A DNA stretch of 54,299 nt from Nocardioides sp. YIM 152315 (GCF_029210375.1 NZ_JARGER010000019.1:1-54299), one strand, 5' to 3'; counted from the first letter of the stretch, positions 35,250 to 42,977 are shown. Made by a program: numbers and translations. Notes: a model not told the origin generated them from the letters alone.

Positions 35250-36074
35250 ATGACCGAGCACCACTTCGACACCCCCGAGCCCGTCGAGCTGTTCACCGAG
35301 ATCGGCAAGGGCAGCGTCGACGTCACGGCGACCGAGACCACGCAGACGCACGTCGAGATCACCGGACGCGACGCCGACCAGGTGGCGGTGCGCCAGGACG
35401 GCCGGCAGATCAGCGTCGTCGGCCCGCGGCAGCGCGGCGGCCTCTTCGGCGGCGACTCGCGCCTCGACGTACGCATCACCATCCCCGCCGGCAGCAACGC
35501 CGTCATCCGCACCGGCAGCGCCGACATCGCCGTGCACGGGACCATCGACACCGGCCAGGTCAAGAGCGGCTCCGGCGACATGCAGGTCGACACCGTGACC
35601 GGACCGCTGCTCGCCGAGACCGGCTCCGGCGACATCCGCGTCGGCGCCGCGGAGGCGGCCCTCAAGGTCAAGAGCGGCTCTGGTGACGTCGTCATCAACG
35701 ACGCCGCCGACGTCACCACGATCTCGACCGGATCCGGCGACGTGCGCGTCGGCAGCGCCGGCGGGCAGACCGTCGTCAAGACCGGTTCCGGCGACCTCGA
35801 GGTCGCCGACGCGTCCCACGACGTCACGCTCACCACGGGTTCCGGGGACATGGTCGTCTCCCGCGCCCACCGCGGCCGGGTCAGCGCCAAGGGCGCCTCC
35901 GGCGACGTCCGCATCGGCGTGCCCGCAGGCGTCCCGGTCTGGACCGACATCTCGACGGTCACCGGCGACATCCGCTCCAACCTCACCGGCGCCGGCAAGC
36001 CCGAGGCCGGTGCCGACCACGTCGAGGTCCGCGCCCGCACGGTCAGCGGCGACATCGTCCTCGCCGAGGTGTGA
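35250..36074 (+). CDS. DUF4097 beta-solenoid protein
   Basis: 274 residues without signal peptide or membrane helix. After residue 75 it is made of about nine short repeats of the form [TS]GSGD[IVLM]xV (for example KSGSGDMQV, ETGSGDIRV, KTGSGDLEV), predicting a right-handed beta-helix. This is the DUF4097 pattern. ATG 35250 has AGGAG 7 nt upstream; the GTG at 35235 is less likely. It lies in the RHH-DUF4097-small protein cluster, often paired in actinobacteria, perhaps as a structural or envelope-stress output. Function unknown. Confidence 0.8.
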   Translation: MTEHHFDTPEPVELFTEIGKGSVDVTATETTQTHVEITGRDADQVAVRQDGRQISVVGPRQRGGLFGGDSRLDVRITIPAGSNAVIRTGSADIAVHGTIDTGQVKSGSGDMQVDTVTGPLLAETGSGDIRVGAAEAALKVKSGSGDVVINDAADVTTISTGSGDVRVGSAGGQTVVKTGSGDLEVADASHDVTLTTGSGDMVVSRAHRGRVSAKGASGDVRIGVPAGVPVWTDISTVTGDIRSNLTGAGKPEAGADHVEVRARTVSGDIVLAEV

Positions 36075-36127
36075 GGACCCGCACCAACCCCACCGAGCAG
36101 CAGTCAGATCAGCAGAGGAGCACCGTC

Positions 36128-36283
36128 ATGGAGTACGGCATCAGCACGCTCGACGCCGAGATCAACCGCCAGCAGCTCGCCGAGCGCATCGCCCGCGCCA
36201 GCACCCCGAAGATCCCCGCCACCGCCCACCGGCACCTGCTCGCGCAGCGGCTGCGTCGCCTGGCCGATCGCGTCGACAACTGA
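36128..36283 (+). CDS. Small helical protein, 51 residues
   Basis: An amphipathic, basic helical protein (EYGISTLDAEINRQQLAERI, then HLLAQRLRRLADRVDN). ATG 36128 has AGAGGAG 6 nt upstream. It follows the DUF4097 gene by 53 nt and ends 3 nt before the convergent SIP gene stop. No family recognised. Confidence 0.6.
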   Translation: MEYGISTLDAEINRQQLAERIARASTPKIPATAHRHLLAQRLRRLADRVDN

Positions 36284-36286
36284 GGC

Positions 36287-37240
36287 TCAGGACCTCATCG
36301 CGACGCCGCGGCGCCAGTAACCCATGAAGGCGACCTGGCGGCGGTCGACCCCGAGGTCCTTGACCAGGGCCCGGCGCAGTCCGGTGACCACGCCCGACTC
36401 GCCCGCGATCCACGCGTAGAGGTCGTCGAGGTCACTTCCGCCCACCGCCGTTGCGGTGTCGACGTCCTCACCCGAGGAGGAGTACGTCGGGGTCTCCCAG
36501 AGATCGGGGTCGACCTCGTCGACGGCCGGTGCGGCGTCGGTGGCGGCGCCCAGGTGGTCGAGCACCGCCCGGTGGAGCAGGTCGCCGTGGGCGGCACCGT
36601 CGCGCGGCAGCCAGACGACCCGAACGCCCTCCGGATGCTGGACGGTCAGCACGTCGGCGGCGGTCGGCACCTCGAGGAAGGCCGCACCGACGGCGTCCCA
36701 GCTCAGCTGGGAGAGGATCGCACAGACGGCCGGCACCGCGGTCTCGTCGCCGACCAGCAGCAGCCGGCCCGCCGTACCCGGGACGAACTCGATGCCGCCG
36801 TACTGCTCCCCGCGCCGCGGGCCCAGCACCACGACCCGGTCGCCGACGGCCGCGCTGGTCGCCCAGGCGCAGCCGGGACCCGGCTCGCCGTGGTCGTCGG
36901 CGTGCAGCACGATGTCGACGACCAGCCGGGCCTCGGGGCCCGTGCCCACGATGTCGCGCACCGTGTAGGTGCGCATGTGGCCGCGCTCCTCCTCGGGCCG
37001 CGCGAGCCAGGTGTCCCACCAGGACTCGTCCATCCCGGCGAACGACGGAGGCGGGCCCCCGGGCACGCCGGGGAAGACCAGCTTGATCCGCTGGTCGTAG
37101 AGGGGCTGGTCGTCGACCCCGAAGTGCTCGAGGCAGGGACCGCCGAACTCCACCCGGACGAAGGACGGCGAGAGCCGATCCACCCCGACGACCTCGATCT
37201 CGTCGAGGATCATGGGCAGCGGGCTCTGAGTGGTGGTCAC
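36287..37240 (-). CDS. Siderophore-interacting protein (FAD-binding ferric-siderophore reductase)
   Basis: 317 residues, ViuB/SIP family. RTYTVRD is the FAD-binding R-x-Y-T-x-R motif. LLLVGDETAVPAVCAIL is the pyridine-nucleotide-domain signature. The C-terminal AGESGVVTGLRRAL and MGYWRRG are typical. It releases iron from imported ferric siderophores by reduction in the cytosol. GTG 37240 is preceded directly by an IdeR-type iron box that covers its -10 (TAACCT, 6 nt before GTG), so it should be derepressed under iron starvation and leaderless. Confidence 0.92.
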   Translation of the reverse strand: MTTTQSPLPMILDEIEVVGVDRLSPSFVRVEFGGPCLEHFGVDDQPLYDQRIKLVFPGVPGGPPPSFAGMDESWWDTWLARPEEERGHMRTYTVRDIVGTGPEARLVVDIVLHADDHGEPGPGCAWATSAAVGDRVVVLGPRRGEQYGGIEFVPGTAGRLLLVGDETAVPAVCAILSQLSWDAVGAAFLEVPTAADVLTVQHPEGVRVVWLPRDGAAHGDLLHRAVLDHLGAATDAAPAVDEVDPDLWETPTYSSSGEDVDTATAVGGSDLDDLYAWIAGESGVVTGLRRALVKDLGVDRRQVAFMGYWRRGVAMRS

Positions 37241-37244
37241 GAAG

Positions 37245-37263
37245 TTAGGTTAGCCTAACCTCG
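37245..37263. promoter_or_regulatory. IdeR/DtxR iron box
   Basis: TTAGGTTAGCCTAACCTCG matches the 19-bp IdeR/DtxR consensus at 17 positions, mismatched only in the last two. It overlaps the predicted -10 of the siderophore-interacting protein gene, so iron-loaded IdeR would block it. Confidence 0.9.
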
Positions 37264-37270
37264 ACGGATC

Positions 37271-37846
37271 CTAGATCGAGGTCCGGTGGAAGTTCTGGAA
37301 CGACCGCGACGGCGTCGGGCCCCGCTGGCCCTGGTAGCGCGAGCCGTACTTCGCCGAACCGTACGGGTGCTCCGACGGCGACGAGAGTCGGAAGAAGCAG
37401 AACTGGCCGATCTTCATGCCCGGGTAGAGCTTGATGGGGAGCGTCGCGACGTTCGCGAGCTCCAGCGTCACGTGGCCGGAGAAGCCCGGGTCGACGAACC
37501 CGGCGGTCGCGTGCGTCAGCAGTCCGAGCCGCCCCAGCGACGACTTGCCCTCGACCCGGGCGGCGATGTCGTCGGGCAGCGTGACGACCTCGTACGTCGA
37601 GCCGAGCACGAACTCGCCCGGGTGGAGGATGAACGGCTCGTCACCCTCCGGCTCCACCACCCGGGTCAGGTCGGACTGGTCGGCCGCGGGGTCGATGTGC
37701 GGGTACTTGTGGTTCTCGAACACCCGGAAGAACCGGTCCAGCCGCACGTCGATCGACGACGGTTGCAGCATGCCGGCGTCGTACGGGTCGAGGGCGATCC
37801 GGCCCGCGTCGATCTCGGTCGTGATGTCGCGGTCTGACAGCAGCAC
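37271..37846 (-). CDS. dcd: dCTP deaminase (probably bifunctional dCTP deaminase/dUTPase)
   Basis: 191 residues, same length as the M. tuberculosis enzyme. [28 protein letters not shown] and [20 protein letters not shown] (catalytic Glu129) are diagnostic. The [23 protein letters not shown] tail closes over the nucleotide. It forms homotrimers making dUMP precursors for thymidylate. Actinobacterial relatives deaminate dCTP and hydrolyse dUTP in one step. GTG start lies 6 nt after a TAGGGT -10 (37853-37858), hence leaderless. Confidence 0.95.
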   Translation of the reverse strand: MLLSDRDITTEIDAGRIALDPYDAGMLQPSSIDVRLDRFFRVFENHKYPHIDPAADQSDLTRVVEPEGDEPFILHPGEFVLGSTYEVVTLPDDIAARVEGKSSLGRLGLLTHATAGFVDPGFSGHVTLELANVATLPIKLYPGMKIGQFCFFRLSSPSEHPYGSAKYGSRYQGQRGPTPSRSFQNFHRTSI

Positions 37847-37852
37847 GCTGGC

Positions 37853-37858
37853 ACCCTA
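37853..37858 (-). promoter_or_regulatory. -10 element TAGGGT, leaderless dcd promoter
   Basis: TAGGGT on the minus strand lies 6 nt before the dcd GTG. The divergent SGNH gene has a weaker GACAAT (37884-37889) likewise 6 nt before its GTG. Confidence 0.5.
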
Positions 37859-37895
37859 CCGGTGGGCGCCCGGCGGCCACCCGGACAATGAGACC

Positions 37896-38669
37896 GTGAG
37901 CTTCCAGCGGTACGTCGCGATCGGCGACTCCTTCACCGAGGGCGTCGGCGACCCCGACCCCACGCGCCCCAACGGCCTGCGCGGCTGGGCGGACCGGACG
38001 GCCGAGGTGCTCGGCCGCGACGCTGCATCGTCCGGGGGAGCGTTCGGCTACGCCAACCTCGCGATCCGCGGCCGCAAGCTGCCCGCGATCCTCGACGAGC
38101 AGCTCGAGCAGGCCATCGCGCTGGCGCCCGATCTGGTCACGATCTACGCCGGCGCCAACGACATCCTGCGGCCGAAGGTCGACCTCGACGGCATCGTCGA
38201 GCGGTACGACGCGGCGCTCGGCCGGCTCGCCGCCACCGACGCGCGGCTGGTCGTCTTCACGGCCTTCGACCCGGGCGGCTCGGCGATCTACCGCCCGCTG
38301 CGCGGACGGTTCGCGCTCTACAACGAGCTGGTGCGCACCAGCGCCCGCGCGCACGGCGCCACCGTCGTCGACTTCTGGACCATGCGGGAGTACCGCGACT
38401 GGCGCTACTGGGACCCCGACCGGATGCACCTCGGCCCGGCCGGCCACCAGCGGATGGCGATCGAGGTGCTCGACACCCTCGGCGTACCCCATGACCTCGA
38501 GCCGCTGCCGCTCACCGACCGCCCGCCGCTTAGCAGGTCCGAACAGCGCCGCGAGAACATCGCCTGGGTGCGCGGGATGGCGCTGCCCTGGGTCCACCGG
38601 CGGCTGACCGGCCGATCCTCCGGTGACGGGCTGGACCCGAAGCGCCCCACGCTCGCGCCCATCGACTAG
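37896..38669 (+). CDS. SGNH/GDSL-family hydrolase
   Basis: 257 residues, no signal peptide. Block I GDSFTEG (Ser12 nucleophile), block II ANLAIRG, block III AGANDIL and block V DPDRMHLGPAGH (Asp and His of the triad) are intact, so it should be an active esterase or lipase-like enzyme. The C-terminus adds about 45 residues. It is divergent from dcd. Natural ester unknown. Confidence 0.88.
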   Translation: MSFQRYVAIGDSFTEGVGDPDPTRPNGLRGWADRTAEVLGRDAASSGGAFGYANLAIRGRKLPAILDEQLEQAIALAPDLVTIYAGANDILRPKVDLDGIVERYDAALGRLAATDARLVVFTAFDPGGSAIYRPLRGRFALYNELVRTSARAHGATVVDFWTMREYRDWRYWDPDRMHLGPAGHQRMAIEVLDTLGVPHDLEPLPLTDRPPLSRSEQRRENIAWVRGMALPWVHRRLTGRSSGDGLDPKRPTLAPID

Positions 38670-38678
38670 TATCTGGCC

Positions 38679-38692
38679 GACCCTTCGGGGTC
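38679..38692 (+). other. UUCG-tetraloop hairpin before tRNA-Gly
   Basis: GACCC-TTCG-GGGTC is a stable 5-bp hairpin 3 nt before the tRNA. It follows TAGTAT (38667-38672), a good -10 overlapping the SGNH stop codon. It may be in the tRNA 5' leader or a short terminator. Confidence 0.4.
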
Positions 38693-38695
38693 ACT

Positions 38696-38771
38696 GCGGA
38701 TGTAGCTCAGTTGGTAGAGCGCGACCTTCCCAAGGTCGATGTCGCGAGTTCGAGCCTCGTCATCCGCTCCA
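38696..38771 (+). tRNA. tRNA-Gly (anticodon CCC)
   Basis: 76 nt including an encoded CCA. Acceptor GCGGATG pairs with CATCCGC; D-arm GCTC-AGTTGGTA-GAGC; anticodon stem CGACC/GGTCG with loop TTCCCAA, giving anticodon CCC (codon GGG). T-arm has TTCGAGC. Discriminator is T, as in bacterial tRNA-Gly. Confidence 0.95.
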
Positions 38772-38817
38772 CTCACCGACAAGGTCGCGCCCACGAGCGC
38801 GACACTCTGTTCGACAT

Positions 38818-38840
38818 CGATGTCGCGAGCTCGAGCCTCG
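38818..38840 (+). repeat. Duplicated tRNA-Gly 3' fragment
   Basis: These 23 nt repeat tRNA positions 38737-38759 (anticodon-stem end through T-arm) with one mismatch, 81 bp downstream. It resembles the short tRNA copy left by site-specific integration, but no integrase is nearby. Confidence 0.5.
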
Positions 38841-38848
38841 CGGCCGAC

Positions 38849-38921
38849 CAGGCCGGGCGGCGGTGGGATAGGCACCGTTTCGGTGCCCGCGAACCGAGCC
38901 GGATCCACCGCCGCCCGCCTG
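38849..38921. repeat. Large palindrome with nested hairpin
   Basis: An 18-nt arm at 38849-38866 pairs with 38905-38921 except for one bulged base. Inside, GGCACC (38871-38876) pairs with GGTGCC (38882-38887). The rest of the 262-nt gap 38772-39033 has no gene I can support. The structure may be a terminator or a structured RNA. Confidence 0.5.
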
Positions 38922-39033
38922 GCCCCCGGTTGCGCGCGGGGCTGCCGTGACTGATGTGAAACTTGACCAGACCAGTGACGCACGGTGACAGTGGAGCGAC
39001 CGCCCGCTTCCCCGTCCGGTCTCGAGGTCCCCG

Positions 39034-40242
39034 ATGTCCCGCCCCCGCTGGATCGCCGTCGGCATCGGCGCGCTGGCCGTGCTGCTCGCGCTCACCCCGT
39101 TCATCCCCCGGGGTGACGACGACGAGGGCGCGCTGCGCCCGTCGGGCGAGGAGCGCGGTACGCCGGACCGCGGGCTGCGACCCGCGAACGCCGCAGGTCC
39201 GTCCCGGGTCACCCCCGCCATGCGCGCCGAGATCGATCGGGTCGTGGCGGCCGGGCGCAGGATCGGCCGCCCCGGCACCAAGGCCGGTGCCGCCGCGGCC
39301 GATGCGGTGCGCTGCGCCGACCTCGACGGGCAGCGCTACTGCCTGGGCGTCGGGTGGACCGACGACACCGAGGCCGACGTACGCGCCCGCGTCGCCGCAG
39401 CGGCCGGCGAGGCGGCCCGCGCCCGCGCGACGAGGACCACGACCGGCGACCTCGACGCGGCCGCCGCGCTCGCACGCGTCGCCCGGATGGCGCCCGCCGA
39501 GCGCGCCGCCGCCGAGCGCGCGGAGCTGACCGCCGCCGCTCGGGCGGTCGCGAAGGTCTGGCTGCTCCGCCACGAGCTCCAGGGCACGCCGCTCCCCCGC
39601 GGGTTCCGCGCCCGCCACCCGGAGGCACGCGCCACCGACACCGCCCGGGCCACGGTCCGCAGGACCGCCGCCGACTACCCGCGCCGGTCGAAGATCCTGC
39701 GCTGGCGCCATGCCCGGGAGCAGAACCGCACGTACTGGTGCGGCCCGGCCACGATGCAGGCGATCGCCTGGGGCTGGCAGGACCGGGTGCGCACCCAGCG
39801 CCACTGGGCGCGCCGGCTCGGCACCACCCGCGACGGCACGTCCATCACCGACATCGTGCGGGTGGTCAACCGCGACACCGGCTACGACCGCCGCCGACGC
39901 GCCGGACCGTACATCGCGCTCGACGTGAGCGACTGGTCCTTCCGGCAGTGGCGGCTGCTGATGATGCGGCACATCCACGACTACCGTGCACCCGTGGTCC
40001 TGCACCCCGTGCTGCGCCGGGAGTACTACCCCTACCTCGCCGGCGACGCCTCCGGGCACTTCCAGGTCGGCCGCGGCTACGACAAGCACGGGCGTCGCCC
40101 GCTGCTGCTCGGCTACTTCGAGCCCTGGAACCAGCAGCGCTTCGACCCCTCCGAGCCCTACATCGCCCGGGTCCAGTGGCGCCAGGCCTACAAGAGCTAC
40201 CGCGCCAACCAGGACCATCCGTTCCACAACGTGGGGGTCTGA
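39034..40242 (+). CDS. Membrane-anchored C39-like cysteine peptidase-family protein
   Basis: 402 residues. One N-terminal transmembrane helix (residues 5-25), then a disordered Arg/Ala-rich helical region (residues 40-205). A C39_2-like papain-fold domain follows: TYWCGPATMQAIAWGWQ (Cys236), GHFQVGRGYD (His342) and YFEPWNQ completing the catalytic set. It is likely exported and acts on the cell surface; peptidase or acyltransferase activity is inferred. TGATG overlap joins it to the downstream lipoprotein, so they are co-expressed. Confidence 0.75.
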   Translation: MSRPRWIAVGIGALAVLLALTPFIPRGDDDEGALRPSGEERGTPDRGLRPANAAGPSRVTPAMRAEIDRVVAAGRRIGRPGTKAGAAAADAVRCADLDGQRYCLGVGWTDDTEADVRARVAAAAGEAARARATRTTTGDLDAAAALARVARMAPAERAAAERAELTAAARAVAKVWLLRHELQGTPLPRGFRARHPEARATDTARATVRRTAADYPRRSKILRWRHAREQNRTYWCGPATMQAIAWGWQDRVRTQRHWARRLGTTRDGTSITDIVRVVNRDTGYDRRRRAGPYIALDVSDWSFRQWRLLMMRHIHDYRAPVVLHPVLRREYYPYLAGDASGHFQVGRGYDKHGRRPLLLGYFEPWNQQRFDPSEPYIARVQWRQAYKSYRANQDHPFHNVGV

Positions 40243-41291
40243 TGCGGGTCCGGTACGCCGCGGCCGCCGCGCTGCTGGTCTCCGTCGCGGCGTGTGCGTC
40301 GGACGACGAGCCCGCCCCTCCGGACGAGCCCGACGCGGCGTCCCCGCCTCCGGCGGCGACCACCGGCGACACGGAACCGCTCGACTGGCGCCCCGTCGCG
40401 GGCACGGTCGACGACCCGGTCACCCGCAACGGCGAGTGGACGCTCACCGTGACCGCCGACGGCGGGTCGTGGGAGCTGTCCGGCTCCGACTCGGGGACGG
40501 GCGAGGGCGCCGGCCCCGGCTGGCGGGTGAGCGACGCGCTGCTCGACGAGGACTGGGCGGTCGTCGTGCTCCAGGACGAGACCGAGCAACGGCCCGGTCG
40601 GGCCACGGTCACCGACCTCGAGTCCGGGGAGACGTTCCGGCTCGACGGACGGTCCGACGTACCCACGACCAACGGCGGCACCTGGGCGCTCGGCGACGAC
40701 CGCCTCCTGCACGCGACCGTCCGGGACGGGGCCTACTGCCTCGCCGACGTCGACCTCGCCTCCCGGGAGTCGGAGGTCGCGTGGTGCGCGCCCGACCGTC
40801 AGGGCTTCAACGCCGCGCACGCGACCGATGAGGGAGACACGCTGCTGACGTTCGACGACGGACGGCCGTCGTGCCGCACGGTCGTGACGGTCGACGGCGG
40901 CGCCACCGAGCCGTTCCCCGGAGCCGCGGAGTGCAAGGGCTGGGAGGGGGTCCTGGTCGACGGCGGCGCCGTCTGGTCCGAGATCCCGCGCGAGCGGCAG
41001 ATCGAGCGGGCCGAGCTCCATGCCCGCGCCGGCGACGAGTCCGTCGACCTCGGCCCCGGGGTTGCCGGCAGCCTGGTCGAGTGCGCCGGCGCGGCGTACT
41101 TCGTGCGCGACCCGCAGCAGCAGGGCGATCCCGCGACCCTGATGCGCTGGACGGTCTCCGACGGTCTCACCGCCGTCTACGAGTCGCCGGCGGGCCAGGC
41201 GTTCCTCGAGCCGCCGCGCTGCGGCGGCGACGCGATCACCGTCACCGCACGCGCCTCGTCCGGCGACGAGCAGGTCACCGCCGATCTCTAG
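40242..41291 (+). CDS. Hypothetical lipoprotein, beta-propeller-like
   Basis: 349 residues. Signal peptide with lipobox VAAC (Cys18), then an Asp/Pro-rich linker. The mature part has repeated WxL/V-D strands (GWRVSDALLDEDWAVVVL, WALGDDRLLHATV) and paired Cys, suggesting a propeller. ATG overlaps the preceding stop (TGATG). No enzymatic motif is seen. It probably partners the C39-like protein at the membrane surface. Confidence 0.68.
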   Translation: MRVRYAAAAALLVSVAACASDDEPAPPDEPDAASPPPAATTGDTEPLDWRPVAGTVDDPVTRNGEWTLTVTADGGSWELSGSDSGTGEGAGPGWRVSDALLDEDWAVVVLQDETEQRPGRATVTDLESGETFRLDGRSDVPTTNGGTWALGDDRLLHATVRDGAYCLADVDLASRESEVAWCAPDRQGFNAAHATDEGDTLLTFDDGRPSCRTVVTVDGGATEPFPGAAECKGWEGVLVDGGAVWSEIPRERQIERAELHARAGDESVDLGPGVAGSLVECAGAAYFVRDPQQQGDPATLMRWTVSDGLTAVYESPAGQAFLEPPRCGGDAITVTARASSGDEQVTADL

Positions 41292-41294
41292 GCT
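41289..41294 (+). promoter_or_regulatory. -10 element TAGGCT, leaderless promoter
   Basis: TAGGCT overlaps the lipoprotein stop codon and lies 6 nt before GTG 41301. Confidence 0.45.
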
Positions 41295-41300
41295 GGGAGG

Positions 41301-41933
41301 GTGACGTTCACCGGCTTCCCCGTGGCGGGACTCGACTTCTACGACGACCTCGAGGTCGACAACACCAAGTCGTTCTGGGAGAAGCACAAGGCGGTCTACA
41401 CCGACTCGGTGCGCCGGCCGATGGAGGCGCTCTGCGAGGCGCTCGCGCCCGAGTTCGGCGGCGCGAAGGTGTTCCGCCCGTACCGGGACGTGCGGTTCGC
41501 CAAGGACAAGACGCCGTACAAGACCCACCAGGGCGCGTTCGTGCGGGTCGGCGAGTCGACGGGCTGGTACGTCGAGCTCTCCCCGCGCGGTGTGCGCACC
41601 GGCGGCGGCTTCTACGAGGCGAGTGGCCCGCGACTGGCGGCGTTCCGGGACGCCGTCGCCCACGACCGCTTCGGCCCCGAGCTCGAGAAGATCCTCCGGT
41701 CGCTGGGGAGGAAGGGCTTCGAGATCGGCGGCGACCGCCTCAAGACCAGCCCGCGCGGGTACGACGCCGACCACCCGCGCATCGAGCTCCTCCGGCACCG
41801 GTCGCTGACCGCCGGCCACCCGCTCGGCTTCGAGCCCGTCATCCACACTCCCGAAGTGCTCGACCTCGTCCGCGCCGACTGGCGCGCGCTGCGCCCGCTC
41901 GTCGAGTGGTGCGCCCGCCACGCGAGCGCCTGA
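41301..41933 (+). CDS. DUF2461 family protein
   Basis: 210 residues. The family signature is clear: FYDDLEVDNTKSFWEKHKAVYTDSVRRPM, RPYRDVRFAKDKTPYKTHQGA, GFYEASGPRLAAFRDAV and GFEIGGDRLKTSPRGYDADHPRIELLRHRSL. DUF2461 (TIGR02453) is widespread and uncharacterised. GTG start has GGGAGG directly adjacent (too close to be a ribosome-binding site), so a leaderless start is more likely. Confidence 0.9.
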   Translation: MTFTGFPVAGLDFYDDLEVDNTKSFWEKHKAVYTDSVRRPMEALCEALAPEFGGAKVFRPYRDVRFAKDKTPYKTHQGAFVRVGESTGWYVELSPRGVRTGGGFYEASGPRLAAFRDAVAHDRFGPELEKILRSLGRKGFEIGGDRLKTSPRGYDADHPRIELLRHRSLTAGHPLGFEPVIHTPEVLDLVRADWRALRPLVEWCARHASA

Positions 41934-41938
41934 GAGTC

Positions 41939-42035
41939 GAGTCGGGAGTTCTGACGGTTGAGTCGGGACTTTCGGTCACCAGGTCCCGACTCGAGTGTCG
42001 AAAGTCCGGACTCGACTGTCGAGAAGTCCCGATTC
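41939..42035. repeat. 21-bp-spaced GAGTCGGGA repeats in opposed orientation
   Basis: GAGTCGGGA occurs at 41939 and 41960. Its inverse TCCCGACTC (with variants) occurs at 41984, 42005 and 42027, all spaced 21-22 bp. The set fills the gap between the DUF2461 stop and the convergent KSI-like stop and can fold into several hairpins, so it is probably a bidirectional terminator. Confidence 0.6.
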
Positions 42036-42486
42036 AACCCTGGGTGAAGCTCGCGATCGTGCGGTCGGGCTCCCAGTAGGCCCTCATCGACGCGACCCGG
42101 CCGTCGTCGTGCACGACGTAGACCATGATCAGGTCGGTGGTCGTGTGACTGCCGTCGGGGAACGACGTCCTGATCCGGCCGATGTTGGCGCAGGTGTTGC
42201 TCCCCGGGTTGGCGAAGGAGTCGTTGATCTCGAACTCGAACGTCGCGATCGGCGCGATCGCCTTCTGCCAGAACGCCGAGATGCCCTCGTGCCCGCGATG
42301 GCCCGCGCCGTCCGGGTCGAACATCGACGGCCCGACGGGGTCCTCGATGACCGCGTCCTCGGCGTACACCGTGAGCCACTCGGCGAGGTCGCCCCTCGCC
42401 ACGGCGGAGTAGGAGCGCTGCGAGGCGGCGCGCGCCGGGTGGTCGTCGTTCGGCGCGTTCCAGGTGATGGCGTCGGAGGAGATCAT
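42034..42486 (-). CDS. SnoaL/NTF2-like (ketosteroid isomerase superfamily) protein
   Basis: 150 residues with the NTF2-like cone fold pattern: RSYSAVARGDLAEWLTVYAEDAVIEDPVG, GHEGISAFWQKAIAP, MVYVVHDDGRVASMRAYWEPD. Members include steroid delta-isomerases, polyketide cyclases and limonene epoxide hydrolase relatives. A KstR-type site overlaps its promoter, and TAGGAT (42493-42498) lies 6 nt before ATG, so it is leaderless. The regulation suggests a role in sterol catabolism; sequence alone cannot show that. Confidence 0.82.
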   Translation of the reverse strand: MISSDAITWNAPNDDHPARAASQRSYSAVARGDLAEWLTVYAEDAVIEDPVGPSMFDPDGAGHRGHEGISAFWQKAIAPIATFEFEINDSFANPGSNTCANIGRIRTSFPDGSHTTTDLIMVYVVHDDGRVASMRAYWEPDRTIASFTQG

Positions 42487-42492
42487 GACGGC

Positions 42493-42498
42493 ATCCTA
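42493..42498 (-). promoter_or_regulatory. -10 element TAGGAT of the KSI-like gene
   Basis: TAGGAT on the minus strand, 6 nt before the start codon at 42486. Confidence 0.55.
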
Positions 42499-42507
42499 GG
42501 CCCGAAT

Positions 42508-42521
42508 TGAAACGTGTTCTA
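42508..42521. promoter_or_regulatory. KstR-type operator TGAAACGTGTTCTA
   Basis: An exact match to the mycobacterial/rhodococcal KstR consensus TNNAACNNGTTNNA. It lies about 10 nt upstream of the -10 of the KSI-like gene, where repressor binding would block transcription. Confidence 0.65.
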
Positions 42522-42977
42522 GTGTGGCTGCCACGCCTCTTCGCGGGCGGTGCGCGCGGTGACCGCGTCGGGCAGCTGCCGGTCGGCGAGCTGCTGGATC
42601 GACACCTGCTCGAAGACGTCGCGGAGCGAGTCGCGCGCCGCGATCCACACGTGCTGCAGGACGTCGGCGGTCTCGTTGTAGGTGACCGCCTCGGGGCGCA
42701 GGCCGTAGACCGACACCAGCGGCCCGTCGACGGCACGGATCACGTCGGCGACCGAGACCTCGGCCGCCGGCCGCCCCATGCGCCACCCCCCCGACTGGCC
42801 GCGCTGCGACATCACGACGCCGGCCCGGCGCAGGTCGGCGAGGATCGCCTGGAGGAAGCCGTGCGGGATCTCCTGGCGCCGACCGAGCTCCTCCGCGCTC
42901 ACGGCCCGCCCGTCCACACGCGAGGCCATCTCGATCAGCGCGCGCAGGGCGTAGTCGGACTTGGCGGAAACTCGCAT
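42519..42977 (-). CDS. Rrf2 family transcriptional regulator without Fe-S cysteines
   Basis: 152 residues with the Rrf2 winged-helix start (MRVSAKSDYALRALIEMA, IPHGFLQAILADLRRAGVVMSQRGQSGGW). It contains no cysteine at all, so it cannot hold an iron-sulfur cluster like IscR or NsrR and is closer to CymR-type or ligand-binding members. It lies directly upstream of the KSI-like gene and divergent from the acyl-CoA dehydrogenase, either of which could be a target. A weak CACACT -10 lies 6 nt before ATG. Confidence 0.88.
   Translation of the reverse strand: MRVSAKSDYALRALIEMASRVDGRAVSAEELGRRQEIPHGFLQAILADLRRAGVVMSQRGQSGGWRMGRPAAEVSVADVIRAVDGPLVSVYGLRPEAVTYNETADVLQHVWIAARDSLRDVFEQVSIQQLADRQLPDAVTARTAREEAWQPH

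Noticed and set aside
38696..39033. A second, degenerate tRNA gene downstream of tRNA-Gly
   Set aside because: Only the T-arm region is repeated; no acceptor or D-arm can be folded around it.
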